Below are positions 49,742-57,662 of a stretch of DNA of 64,000 nt, piece by piece (the first letter of the stretch is position 1; every line of letters starts with the position of its first letter). The DNA is from Virgibacillus salarius (GTDB taxonomy: Bacteria > Bacillota > Bacilli > Bacillales > Amphibacillaceae): the NCBI RefSeq assembly GCF_039521925.1, contig NZ_BAAACY010000145.1, forward strand, positions 1-64,000, given 5' to 3'. The notes under the pieces were generated by a model. The model was not told the DNA's origin. It saw only the letters and a program-made list of their open reading frames with translations, and searched no databases. Made by a program: the position numbers and the translations under genes.

Positions 49742-51034
49742 ATGACATCTACGTTGGATTGGCCAGACAGATACGGGGATCCATCATGGTTTCTTCAGGA
49801 TCGTTTTGGTATGTTTATACATTGGGGATTATATGCACTAAAAGCAAAAGACGAATGGGTAATGACACAAGATAAAATAGCAAAAAAAGAATATGAAAAG
49901 CTTGCAAATCAATTTAATCCAGATTTAGCGGATCCATATGAGTGGGTTGCTCAGGCAAAACAAAGTGGGATGAAGTACATTGTATTAACAACGAAGCATC
50001 ACGATGGCTTTTGTTTATGGGATAGCGCGTATACAGATTATAAAATTACGAATACAGCCTATGGGAAAGATATCGTAGCTGAATTTGTAGCGGCATGTCG
50101 TAACGAAAATATAAAAATTGGTTTTTATCATTCACTTATTGATTGGCATCATGAACATTATACAATTGATGGACTACATCCACAACGTGATGATGAGGCT
50201 GAGCGATCGAGAGAAAGAGATATGGTTGTATATCAAACGTATTTATATAATCAAATAGAAGAGCTTGTTACTAAGTATGGTAGAATTGATTATTTTTGGT
50301 TTGATTTTTCCTACGATGATCGAGATTGGGGTTGGTCAAAGGGCAAAGGACCAGCTGATTGGCAAGCTGAAAAATTGGAGAATATGATTCTTAACTATCA
50401 GCCTCATATTCTATTTAATAATCGATTAGGGCTAGATCGAGGAGTGTATACACCAGAGCAATATCAACCAACAGAACCATTATATACAGATAATGGGAAG
50501 AAACGTATTTGGGAAGCATGTCAAACGTTAAATGGCACCTGGTGTTACAATCCAACTAATTTACATTATAAATCCGCAGAAATGCTCATAAAGCTTTTGA
50601 TCGATACCGTCTCGAAGGATGGTAATTTACTGTTAAATTTTGGACCTACAGCAAGGGGGAATTTTGACTCAGCCTCCACGGATATTTTGAATGCGTTGCA
50701 AACATGGATGAATGATCATCACGATGCTATTTATGGTACAGGTGCAAGCTATATGGAATGTCCGCAGGATTGTAGACTTACTCAAAAGGGGAATCGTTTG
50801 TTTATTCATATATTCTCGTGGCCGTTTCGTACGATTCATCTGAAAAATTTAGGCAATGTGAAATATGCTAGATTTCTTCATGATCATAGTGAGGTACCTG
50901 TAGTAGTTTATCAAGATTCGAACATATTCCATCATGATATGCCTGTAGTTGCTAAAAACGAGACAGTGTTGGAGTTACCTGTTATAAAACCTAAAGTAAC
51001 TGTACCGGTAATCGAGGTTTGTCTAGGTGAATAG
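49742..51034 (+). CDS. Alpha-L-fucosidase (GH29), intracellular
   Basis: The 430-residue glycosidase matches GH29. RFGMFIHWGLYAL opens the barrel and TTKHHDGFCLWDS is the substrate-binding loop. The nucleophile aspartate is in YFWFDFSYDD (about residue 188), and NLLLNFGPTARGNF precedes the C-terminal beta-sandwich. There is no signal peptide, so the enzyme acts on imported substrate. The compact single catalytic chain fits bacterial fucosidases acting on Fuc-GlcNAc or similar small units. It ends the ROK-led block, followed by a strong terminator. The general acid/base cannot be assigned by eye. Confidence 0.9.
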   Translation: MTSTLDWPDRYGDPSWFLQDRFGMFIHWGLYALKAKDEWVMTQDKIAKKEYEKLANQFNPDLADPYEWVAQAKQSGMKYIVLTTKHHDGFCLWDSAYTDYKITNTAYGKDIVAEFVAACRNENIKIGFYHSLIDWHHEHYTIDGLHPQRDDEAERSRERDMVVYQTYLYNQIEELVTKYGRIDYFWFDFSYDDRDWGWSKGKGPADWQAEKLENMILNYQPHILFNNRLGLDRGVYTPEQYQPTEPLYTDNGKKRIWEACQTLNGTWCYNPTNLHYKSAEMLIKLLIDTVSKDGNLLLNFGPTARGNFDSASTDILNALQTWMNDHHDAIYGTGASYMECPQDCRLTQKGNRLFIHIFSWPFRTIHLKNLGNVKYARFLHDHSEVPVVVYQDSNIFHHDMPVVAKNETVLELPVIKPKVTVPVIEVCLGE

Positions 51035-51055
51035 GAGAATTCGCTCTTTCTATAT

Positions 51056-51087
51056 AAAAACCTGTTGCTTTTTGCAAACAGGTTTTT
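51056..51087 (+). terminator. Terminator of the ROK-fucosidase block
   Basis: AAAAACCTGTT pairs with AACAGGTTTTT around a GC TTTTT GC loop, 22 bases after the fucosidase stop. Confidence 0.85.
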
Positions 51088-51139
51088 ATTTTGTGAATTA
51101 TTTTTTCAATAATTAAAATTTTGTTCTCGCAATCTTTCG

Positions 51140-51658
51140 TTACCTATTAAAAAGTTGTTGGAAATGATAATATGTGTTTAATTGTTCCTCACTGGTGGTG
51201 TAGGGAACAAATGTCCACCCCATATTCTTTAAAAAATCTTCATAGTTTTCTTGTATTTTTAACTGTTGTAAAGCCATTTCTACATGAATATCTCTTACAT
51301 GTTGGTCTTGCATCATCAGAGCAGATATAAAATTATCATTTGCCATACTTTTTGCTGAAGTATGGGCTTCAGTGGCAATCCATTTATCATTTTTAGTGGC
51401 TGTACTATGTTTTACATTTTGATCAGAATGGGTATTATCCATTGATGGTAATTTAACTGGCTGCTGGTGATAAGGATTTATTAATGCAAGCATTACTAAA
51501 ACATGAGCATACATCACATTTGATTGTAGCTTAAGAATATTTTTTAACTGGCTACTATTAGCGATGGCAAAGTACATGTTTAATTTACAAAGTTCCCCTT
51601 CGTGTGCAGCTAAATGTTCAGACATTAATCCAAGATCAATAGCTGGTAAACGTTCCAT
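51140..51658 (-). CDS. CotF-like spore coat protein
   Basis: The 172-residue protein has the ferritin-like helical pattern of CotF-domain coat proteins: LMSEHLAAHEGELCKLNMYFA, then a low-complexity polar segment of Gln, His, Lys and Thr, then MANDNFISALMMQDQHVRDIHVEMALQQL and a short aromatic tail. In bacilli such proteins are made in the mother cell and built into the spore coat. The gene is monocistronic. The start ATG follows GGAGG. Confidence 0.75.
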   Translation of the reverse strand: MERLPAIDLGLMSEHLAAHEGELCKLNMYFAIANSSQLKNILKLQSNVMYAHVLVMLALINPYHQQPVKLPSMDNTHSDQNVKHSTATKNDKWIATEAHTSAKSMANDNFISALMMQDQHVRDIHVEMALQQLKIQENYEDFLKNMGWTFVPYTTSEEQLNTYYHFQQLFNR

Positions 51659-51738
51659 TGCATACCTCCATCCATATCGTCTTTATGCTATACCATATGA
51701 TAGGGAACGAGATTATGTACAATGTCCCATTTTCATAG

Positions 51739-52788
51739 CTATAGATATTCCATATTTACAAAGGGATCTTTGGCATCGAGTTCTCCTTTAATTCGCTTTG
51801 CGTTTAGGTCTTTTCCATACAGCCATTTTTGAAAATCTATAATAAGCGGTTTTCTGTCTCCGCCAAGCGCAAACCATGCTTTTAAATCATTAGAAAAATA
51901 AGCAGCGGTATGTAATGTTCCTGCCCATGCTCCATATTTCTTAGAAAACACGCCTTTATCAGTATCATTTAACATTCGAAAGGCATGATAAGGATCAACA
52001 GCATGCTGCTGCTGTGAATAGATTGCTTCATAACGTTGATATGAGTCATCCATTCGATAACGGTTCTCTTCTACTAAGTGCTCAAAGTGGTTTGTACAAA
52101 TATTGGATTGTCGTATTGCGACTGCTCGCGGAGATGCTTCAACAATGCTGGACTTCCCGAGCCCATCCATTAAAACATAACTAAAGGAGTGGCGGTGCGG
52201 TATTTCTTTTAGTAATGTTATTGCCTCTTCCAGATTAGCGCAGCTTTCTAACACAATTCTGCCAATCATATTACAAAGAAAACCATCTGCAGATTTTTTT
52301 CGATTAATGAAATTATAACCCATAGCAAGACCTTTCTCATTAATTCCATCTGTGCGCCCAGTAATTTGCATAGTTGGTCCTATGGTAGCGTAGCCATTAT
52401 CATTTGGCTGATACATAACATAACGCCCCTCATAAGTAGAAGGGTCATTATCATAGTTGCGAATCATATAATGTGATCCTGTGAAAATAGAACAGCCACT
52501 TCTAATAAATTCCAAATAGTAGCCACCAAAATCTTGGACGGCTTCCTTGATCGTCAGTTGTAACGCATCGGCTAAACCTTGTAGCTCATCCCATATTCTA
52601 GGTGCAAAATAAAGGAGCATTTCTTTCACTGTATCAAGTTGAATAATGAAATGGCGTCGCTTCTGTGATTCCCACTGTTTTTTTCGATTAACTAAAATAG
52701 GTGTTTGTTTAAGAATTTCACCTTGATAATACCCGAAGTCATAATGGCTACCGCGGTATTCTACAACGTCACTAAAGACGGTCTTCAT
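51739..52788 (-). CDS. C45-family autoproteolytic acyltransferase/hydrolase
   Basis: About 349 residues of the acyl-CoA:6-aminopenicillanate acyltransferase-like (C45) Ntn-hydrolase family. The likely nucleophile cysteine, exposed by self-cleavage, is at SGCS (about residue 99). The stretches HYMIRNYDNDPS, TDGINEKGLAMGYNFI and HSFSYVLMDGLGKSSIVEASP are typical. Members cleave or form linear amides; the natural substrate in bacilli is unknown. The ATG at 52788 lies 6 bases after AAAGGAG; upstream in-frame starts lack a ribosome site. Confidence 0.82.
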   Translation of the reverse strand: MKTVFSDVVEYRGSHYDFGYYQGEILKQTPILVNRKKQWESQKRRHFIIQLDTVKEMLLYFAPRIWDELQGLADALQLTIKEAVQDFGGYYLEFIRSGCSIFTGSHYMIRNYDNDPSTYEGRYVMYQPNDNGYATIGPTMQITGRTDGINEKGLAMGYNFINRKKSADGFLCNMIGRIVLESCANLEEAITLLKEIPHRHSFSYVLMDGLGKSSIVEASPRAVAIRQSNICTNHFEHLVEENRYRMDDSYQRYEAIYSQQQHAVDPYHAFRMLNDTDKGVFSKKYGAWAGTLHTAAYFSNDLKAWFALGGDRKPLIIDFQKWLYGKDLNAKRIKGELDAKDPFVNMEYL

Positions 52789-52829
52789 TTTCGTATCTCC
52801 TTTACTGGATAAATAGCGCATTAATCATG

Positions 52830-53215
52830 CATGTTGAGTGTACTTTATATCTTATAAAATAGATATAAATATGCACCGTATTTAAACTGGAGATGGACAA
52901 AAGGATATGCTGTAATTTCAGCCTAAAATATTCATTTCGTAAGTAAATTAGTTCTATTGACGTATTACAGGATGATACAAACAGAAGTAGGCTGGGACGA
53001 AACTAAAATAGCTAAACCAAAAGCCGAACGATAAAAAATGTTCATACGATGCGCAGTCAAAATACGTAGACTCCTTGAAAAAGAAGAGCGCTTTTCTGCC
53101 TGCGATGTATCGCTTCTGAAGGCTTCCTTATCTTACGGCAAAAGTACGACTGAAGATCCTACAGGAAAGCGAAGCATTTTGACTAAGCGATGAATAAACT
53201 ACCGAGATCCAAAAC
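52830..53215. repeat. Degenerate intergenic repeat region
   Basis: No gene is supported. GGCTGGGACGAAAC (from about 52990) and the inverted pair AGTCAAAAT (about 53057) / ATTTTGACT (about 53176) frame a stretch with AGACTCCTTG and GGAAAGCGAAG. These pieces resemble common Bacillaceae intergenic repeats (from memory). The copy is old and diverged. Confidence 0.4.
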
Positions 53216-53218
53216 AAA

Positions 53219-53258
53219 AACCCAACCTTATCTAAAATATTCAGATGAAGTTTGGGTT
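53219..53258 (-). terminator. Terminator of the small gene at 53311
   Basis: On the minus strand AACCCAAACTTCATCT pairs with AGATAAGGTTGGGTT, followed by TTTGTTTT. It lies just downstream of the 45-residue gene. Confidence 0.75.
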
Positions 53259-53310
53259 ATTCATCGCTTAAAAATTCTTGCGTCACAGCCACAGATAGCG
53301 ATTTTTCTAT

Positions 53311-53448
53311 TTACTTTCGTTTTTTCTGTTCAATTGTATTAAATTCATTCTCGCTTGCAAATTCTACGTGATCCTGTTGTTTATTATGTTTGTTTCTGTT
53401 ATTTTGCTTATTCTTATCTTTATTGCGATTTTTGTTTTCCTCAGACAT
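53311..53448 (-). CDS. Small Asn/Lys/Gln-rich protein, unknown function
   Basis: A 45-codon minus-strand gene. The ATG lies 6 bases after a perfect AAGGAGGT, and a strong terminator follows 53 bases after the stop. The protein starts MSEENKNRNKDKNKQNNRNK and is highly hydrophilic, with no hydrophobic segment. It ends in an acidic/hydrophobic patch (VEFASENEFNTIEQ) and a basic tail. The composition recalls small spore or intrinsically disordered Bacillus proteins, but I cannot name the family. Gene signals, not similarity, support it. Confidence 0.7.
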   Translation of the reverse strand: MSEENKNRNKDKNKQNNRNKHNKQQDHVEFASENEFNTIEQKKRK

Positions 53449-53817
53449 GTAAAAACCTCCTTATTCGTTTAGATAGTTTAGCGATGCCCAAAGCATAAAA
53501 AATTATGTATCACTATACGAAATAACGATAACGATAACGTAATAACGCTTTATTATACTATGTTGAATTAATTTTTAAGCTTTTTCCTCTAGTCAAAGCT
53601 AGTGAATCTCTTCGTGTGATATAAACGTTTTGCCATTTGAGAAGCTGTTACTACATGGAGGTTCATTATTTCGATCGTACCAATAAATAGGTCTATTATC
53701 CAGATCTTCTCCGTTAAATTCGGACCAATATGCATAGCGAATTATTGACAGTAATCTGCATAGCAGTTATCATAATGAAATAAATCTGACTAATTTCATC
53801 AGAAAAGGGTGTTTTGG
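53449..53817. other. Intergenic region with a short tandem repeat and a protein-like fragment
   Basis: ATAACG is repeated about three to four times at 53522-53547, upstream of the small minus-strand gene. Further on, a minus-strand open frame (about 53766-53599) reads AYWSEFNGEDLDNRPIYWYD and more, ending at a stop, but has no start codon or ribosome site. It looks like the C-terminal remnant of a gene. The plus-strand transporter promoter should lie near 53740-53800; I see no clear consensus. Confidence 0.4.
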
Positions 53818-55071
53818 ATGTCGACAAAGATTCAACCAATCAGAGAAGTAAAAGATCCAATTCCTAAAAATACAACGAAGTTAAATAAACCACAAATTTC
53901 TTTAATTATTGGGGGGATACTGGTAGGAGCGATTCTGCTAATCTACTTATTCGCTAAGCAACCTATTACTCAGCCGTTACTGTTAATAATCGGGCTATTG
54001 CTTGGTTATACGTTATTCCATGCGCGTTTTGGCTTTACTTCCGCTTTTAGAAGATTTATGTCAGTAGGTAATGGGCAAGCACTACGTTCACATATGCTCA
54101 TGCTAGCAATTGCAGTGACATTATTTGCACCTATTTTAGCGTTTGGTCATTCCTTCTTTGGTGGAGAAGTCGCTGGCTACGTATCACCAGTAGGTATAAG
54201 TCTATTAGTAGGCGCCTTCATGTTTGGAATAGGGATGCAACTTGGTGGTGGTTGTGCTTCAGGAACATTATATGCTGTTGGTGGGGGACGATCCGTCATG
54301 TTTGTAACCTTACTTTTCTTTATTATCGGTTCCACCATTGGAGCGAAGCATCTCCTGTTTTGGACAGAAGAATTACCAGCTTTTGAACCTATTTCATTAG
54401 CAACCTCAACAGGACTTGGGTATGGTGGTGCTTGGATTGTATCCATTGCATTATTTGGATTAATCGCTTGGATTACGTTTAAAGTGGAAAGAAAAAGAAA
54501 AGCACCTAAGATGGCACCTGTTCCTTCAACAAACGGTTGGAAACGTATCTTACGAGGTTCTTGGCCATTATTTGTAGCAGCTAGCATATTAGCTATATTA
54601 AATGCTCTTACACTACTTACGCGTGGAGCTCCATGGGGAATTACATCAGCATTTGCGCTATGGGGTTCTAAGGTAGCACAATTCTTTGGTGTCGACGTTG
54701 CTAGTTGGGGCTATTGGCAGGGAGCAAATGCTCAGGTACTAAAATCGTCTATATTCACAGACTCTACCACTGTACTAAATTTAGGTGTTATTCTTGGTGC
54801 GTTTCTTGCCTCAGCAGCTGGTGGGTTATTTAAATTTACAAAATTAAACTTCAAAAACGTAGTAGCTTCTATGCTTGGAGGGCTATTAATGGGCTATGGA
54901 GCTCGCCTTGCATTTGGCTGTAATATTGGCGCTTATTTTGGAGGGATAGCTTCTTTTAGCCTACACGGTTATGTCTGGGGGATCTTAGCATTAGCTGGTA
55001 CATTTTTAGCCCTATACCTTCGACCATTATTTGGATTATCAGTCCCAAAATCAAAGGATTCCTTTTGCTAA
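53818..55071 (+). CDS. YeeE/YedE (TsuA-like) sulfur-compound transporter
   Basis: About 417 residues with nine to ten membrane helices in two halves. Each half has the conserved cysteine motif of the family: QLGGGCASGTLYAVGGG and RLAFGCNIGAYFGGI. In the characterised thiosulfate importer TsuA, cysteines at these positions line the path. The ATG at 53818 is 9 bases after AAAAGGG; a GTG at 53809 abuts that site. The gene is alone, far from the CstR cluster at 28-33 kb, and I see no CstR-type operator before it. Confidence 0.87.
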   Translation: MSTKIQPIREVKDPIPKNTTKLNKPQISLIIGGILVGAILLIYLFAKQPITQPLLLIIGLLLGYTLFHARFGFTSAFRRFMSVGNGQALRSHMLMLAIAVTLFAPILAFGHSFFGGEVAGYVSPVGISLLVGAFMFGIGMQLGGGCASGTLYAVGGGRSVMFVTLLFFIIGSTIGAKHLLFWTEELPAFEPISLATSTGLGYGGAWIVSIALFGLIAWITFKVERKRKAPKMAPVPSTNGWKRILRGSWPLFVAASILAILNALTLLTRGAPWGITSAFALWGSKVAQFFGVDVASWGYWQGANAQVLKSSIFTDSTTVLNLGVILGAFLASAAGGLFKFTKLNFKNVVASMLGGLLMGYGARLAFGCNIGAYFGGIASFSLHGYVWGILALAGTFLALYLRPLFGLSVPKSKDSFC

Positions 55072-55091
55072 ATGAATGGTGTAAAAGTTAA

Positions 55092-55131
55092 AAACTGTCG
55101 CTTGATAGGATATCACTACAAGCGGCAGTTT
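55092..55131 (+). terminator. Terminator after the YeeE/YedE gene
   Basis: AAACTGTCGCTTG pairs with CAAGCGGCAGTTT (one wobble) around a 14-base loop, with T-rich sequence after. Confidence 0.8.
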
Positions 55132-55299
55132 GTTGTTTTCTGAAGAGAACTTAGAAGAAAACTTAAAGTGATGTGGCTTTTTGACCAGGAATTTTTTCCC
55201 TTTTATTTTTACTCTATTCTTATATACTCTTAACCATAGATTAATAGTTTCTCTGTAAAATCTGTAATGGAGTCCAAATACAAATGAGGAGGAATTGTT

Positions 55300-56673
55300 T
55301 TGATCAACAAAAGGTGTGGGAAAAGATTACTAACCTTAACAGTTATCACTTCTTTAGTACTTGGTAGTTTTATAGCTGCAGGTCAAGAGGTGGAAGCGAA
55401 GAGGCATTATCCTAGTCAAGCAAAAGTCAAAAATGTCATCTTTATGATAGGGGACGGCATGGGGCCAACATACAATACAGCATATCGGTCATTTAAGAAT
55501 AATCCATCGCCTTATCTGGAGGAAACTGCTTTTGATCAGCATTTAGTGGGAATGCAGCAAACCTATTCTTGGGATTCAGAAGAGAGTATTACAGATTCAG
55601 CGGCAGCTGCAACTTCGTTATCCTCTGGGATTAAAACATATAATGGTGCAATTGCCGTTAATATGAAAAAGAATGAAGTAAAGACAGTATTAGAAGAAGC
55701 AAAAGATAGAGGAAAAAGAACAGGACTTGTTTCTACATCACAAGTAAATCATGCTACTCCAGCCTCTTTTGGAGCTCATGATAAGTCACGTCATAATTAT
55801 AATGATATTGCTGATGATTATATAGATGAAAAAGTAGATGGTAAGCATAAAGTGGATGTTATTTTAGGAGGGGGTATCTCCTATTTTGAAAGAAAGGATC
55901 GCAATCTAGCAGAAGAATTTCAAGATGCCGGATATAGCTATGTAAATACAAGAGAAGAATTAGTAGCTGATACGAATAAGCAAATCTTAGGTTTGTTTGC
56001 TCCGGTTGGGCTAGATAAAGCAATTGATCGACCACAAGAGCAGCCATCTCTAGAAGAAATGACGGATACAGCAATAGATCGCTTGAGCACAAACAAAGAT
56101 GGTTTCTTTTTAATGGTAGAAGGCAGTCAAATAGATTGGGCGGGTCATGATAATGATATCGTTGGTGCGATGAGTGAAATGAAAGACTTTGAGAAAGCTT
56201 ATGAAAGAGCGATTGATTTTGCAGAAAAAGACAAGCAGACGTTAGTAATCACTACTGCTGACCATTCTACTGGTGGTTTGGTGATGGGGGTCGATGGAGA
56301 ATATAAATGGGATCCAACACCCTTGAGAGCAGCTAAACGTACTCCTGATTTTATGGCAGCTGAGATTAGTGACGGCAAGGATGTTAAAGAGGTTTTGGAT
56401 CAATATATTGACTTGGATCTAACAGCGGAAGAAATAGAATCTGTAAAAAAAGCGGTTGAAACTGACGATACAACAGAAATTGATAATGCGATTGAACGAA
56501 TTTTTGATGTGCGTTCTGGTACTGGATGGACAACTGGCGGACATGATGGTGTAGATGTAAATGTATATGCTTATGGTCCACAGGCAGATCAGTTTATTGG
56601 CTTAAATGATAACCATGAGGTTGGGCGCAAGGTGATGGATATATTAAAAAATATTCGAAGCGCCAAGCCATAA
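55300..56673 (+). CDS. Secreted alkaline phosphatase
   Basis: The 457-residue protein has a signal peptide (basic start, hydrophobic LTLTVITSLVLGSFIAA, cleavage near residue 33) and the alkaline phosphatase fold. FMIGDGMG (metal aspartate 52), the active site TDSAAAATS (Ser 100), and the metal ligands in HATPASFGAHD, EGSQIDWAGHD, TTADHSTGG and TGGHDG are all visible. It releases phosphate from organic esters outside the cell. The start is TTG at 55300 after GAGGAGG. I could not recognise convincing PhoP boxes upstream. Confidence 0.93.
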   Translation: MINKRCGKRLLTLTVITSLVLGSFIAAGQEVEAKRHYPSQAKVKNVIFMIGDGMGPTYNTAYRSFKNNPSPYLEETAFDQHLVGMQQTYSWDSEESITDSAAAATSLSSGIKTYNGAIAVNMKKNEVKTVLEEAKDRGKRTGLVSTSQVNHATPASFGAHDKSRHNYNDIADDYIDEKVDGKHKVDVILGGGISYFERKDRNLAEEFQDAGYSYVNTREELVADTNKQILGLFAPVGLDKAIDRPQEQPSLEEMTDTAIDRLSTNKDGFFLMVEGSQIDWAGHDNDIVGAMSEMKDFEKAYERAIDFAEKDKQTLVITTADHSTGGLVMGVDGEYKWDPTPLRAAKRTPDFMAAEISDGKDVKEVLDQYIDLDLTAEEIESVKKAVETDDTTEIDNAIERIFDVRSGTGWTTGGHDGVDVNVYAYGPQADQFIGLNDNHEVGRKVMDILKNIRSAKP

Positions 56674-56693
56674 CCTAAATAACTATGTATACC

Positions 56694-56723
56694 ATGATCC
56701 CGTTACTTAAGCAGCGGGATCAT
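56694..56723 (+). terminator. Terminator after alkaline phosphatase
   Basis: ATGATCCCG and CGGGATCAT form a perfect 9-base stem with a 12-base loop; TTACATAAA follows. It lies between the phosphatase and the lipoprotein gene, which uses its own start region. Confidence 0.65.
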
Positions 56724-56756
56724 TTACATAAATGGAGGCAGGAGGGGCTTAGATTA

Positions 56757-57440
56757 ATGATTAAATGGTTACTTATGCTGATAGCTATTCTAGTTGTATT
56801 TGGTTGTGCTAGGCATGATGAAAACGCGGAAGCAGAAAATGGTGCTGTAAATTCTGAACAAAAAGGAAAAGGGATGCAAGCAATAAAAGAGGAAGAGAAA
56901 GAAGTTGATCAATATATAAATAATCCACAGGCACCTGATACGAGGTCATTGAAAGAAATTGGTGATACATATGAAGATGAAGATGGCAAGGTTACTTTAG
57001 TAGCAAGCGCAGACGATAGTAAAAGACTAGAAATTGGACCAATTGAGCTCACATATAAGAATTTGAAGGTGATGGAATATAGACCTGCTCTTCATTTGAT
57101 AGATTACTTCCATCAATTCACTCATCATGAAGATAGATTTAATTACTTGAAGCTACAAGTAAAGATTCAGAACAAAAGTGAACAAACGATTAATGTTGCA
57201 CCTGTATCGGTATTGGAGACGAGTGAAGGGGAACTAAAGGGTTTTGAAGATGATTTTTATCTACAAGAACTTCATGGAAAGCTATCACCTGGACAGGTGA
57301 AAACAGGTGAACTTGCATATATTCTTGAGAAATCAGATCCAGAACAGTTAAACTCCATTTCAATAACGACAAGTGATGTGTATGAAGACAATAAACAACA
57401 AGCAATAGAAAAGGGAAAGAAAGTGGAACTGGCGTTTTAA
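56757..57440 (+). CDS. Lipoprotein with C-terminal DUF-type beta domain
   Basis: About 227 residues. A lipoprotein signal peptide ends in VVFGC, a charged linker rich in Glu and Lys follows, and the C-terminal half looks like an immunoglobulin-like domain of the DUF4352/DUF5068 kind (LKLQVKIQNKSEQTINVAPVSV, then LSPGQVKTGELAYIL). These are surface lipoproteins of unknown role. The ATG at 56757 follows GGAGGGG; the longer frame starting at 56685 crosses a terminator hairpin and is rejected. Confidence 0.75.
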   Translation: MIKWLLMLIAILVVFGCARHDENAEAENGAVNSEQKGKGMQAIKEEEKEVDQYINNPQAPDTRSLKEIGDTYEDEDGKVTLVASADDSKRLEIGPIELTYKNLKVMEYRPALHLIDYFHQFTHHEDRFNYLKLQVKIQNKSEQTINVAPVSVLETSEGELKGFEDDFYLQELHGKLSPGQVKTGELAYILEKSDPEQLNSISITTSDVYEDNKQQAIEKGKKVELAF

Positions 57441-57520
57441 ATTATCTATGCTTACCTCACGTTAACAGGCAGTAAGACAATTTCAAGATATTCACGGGTA
57501 TTCCAACGTAGAAAGAATTC

Positions 57521-57557
57521 GTGAGCCTTCTTCGTACGTTAGCGCAAGAAGGCTCAC
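57521..57557. other. Strong hairpin without T run
   Basis: GTGAGCCTTCTT (57521-57532) pairs perfectly with AAGAAGGCTCAC (57546-57557). No T run follows on either strand. It sits between the convergent lipoprotein and cotA genes and may act as a terminator or be a repeat remnant. Confidence 0.6.
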
Positions 57558-57662
57558 TATCTACCATGGATAGCAAAGAATATTTTCCCAGCAGCTCGTA
57601 GCACGAACTATTTTCAACCTGTTTGTTTTTTTATAGATTAATATGCTGGTTTTCTAAGCGTC

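Noticed and set aside
53520..53550. CRISPR-like or iteron repeat
   Set aside because: The ATAACG repeats are too short and few, with no spacer structure or replication gene nearby.
56685..56756. Longer start for the lipoprotein gene
   Set aside because: This part spans a terminator hairpin and would put residues before a clear lipoprotein signal peptide; GGAGGGG supports the ATG at 56757.
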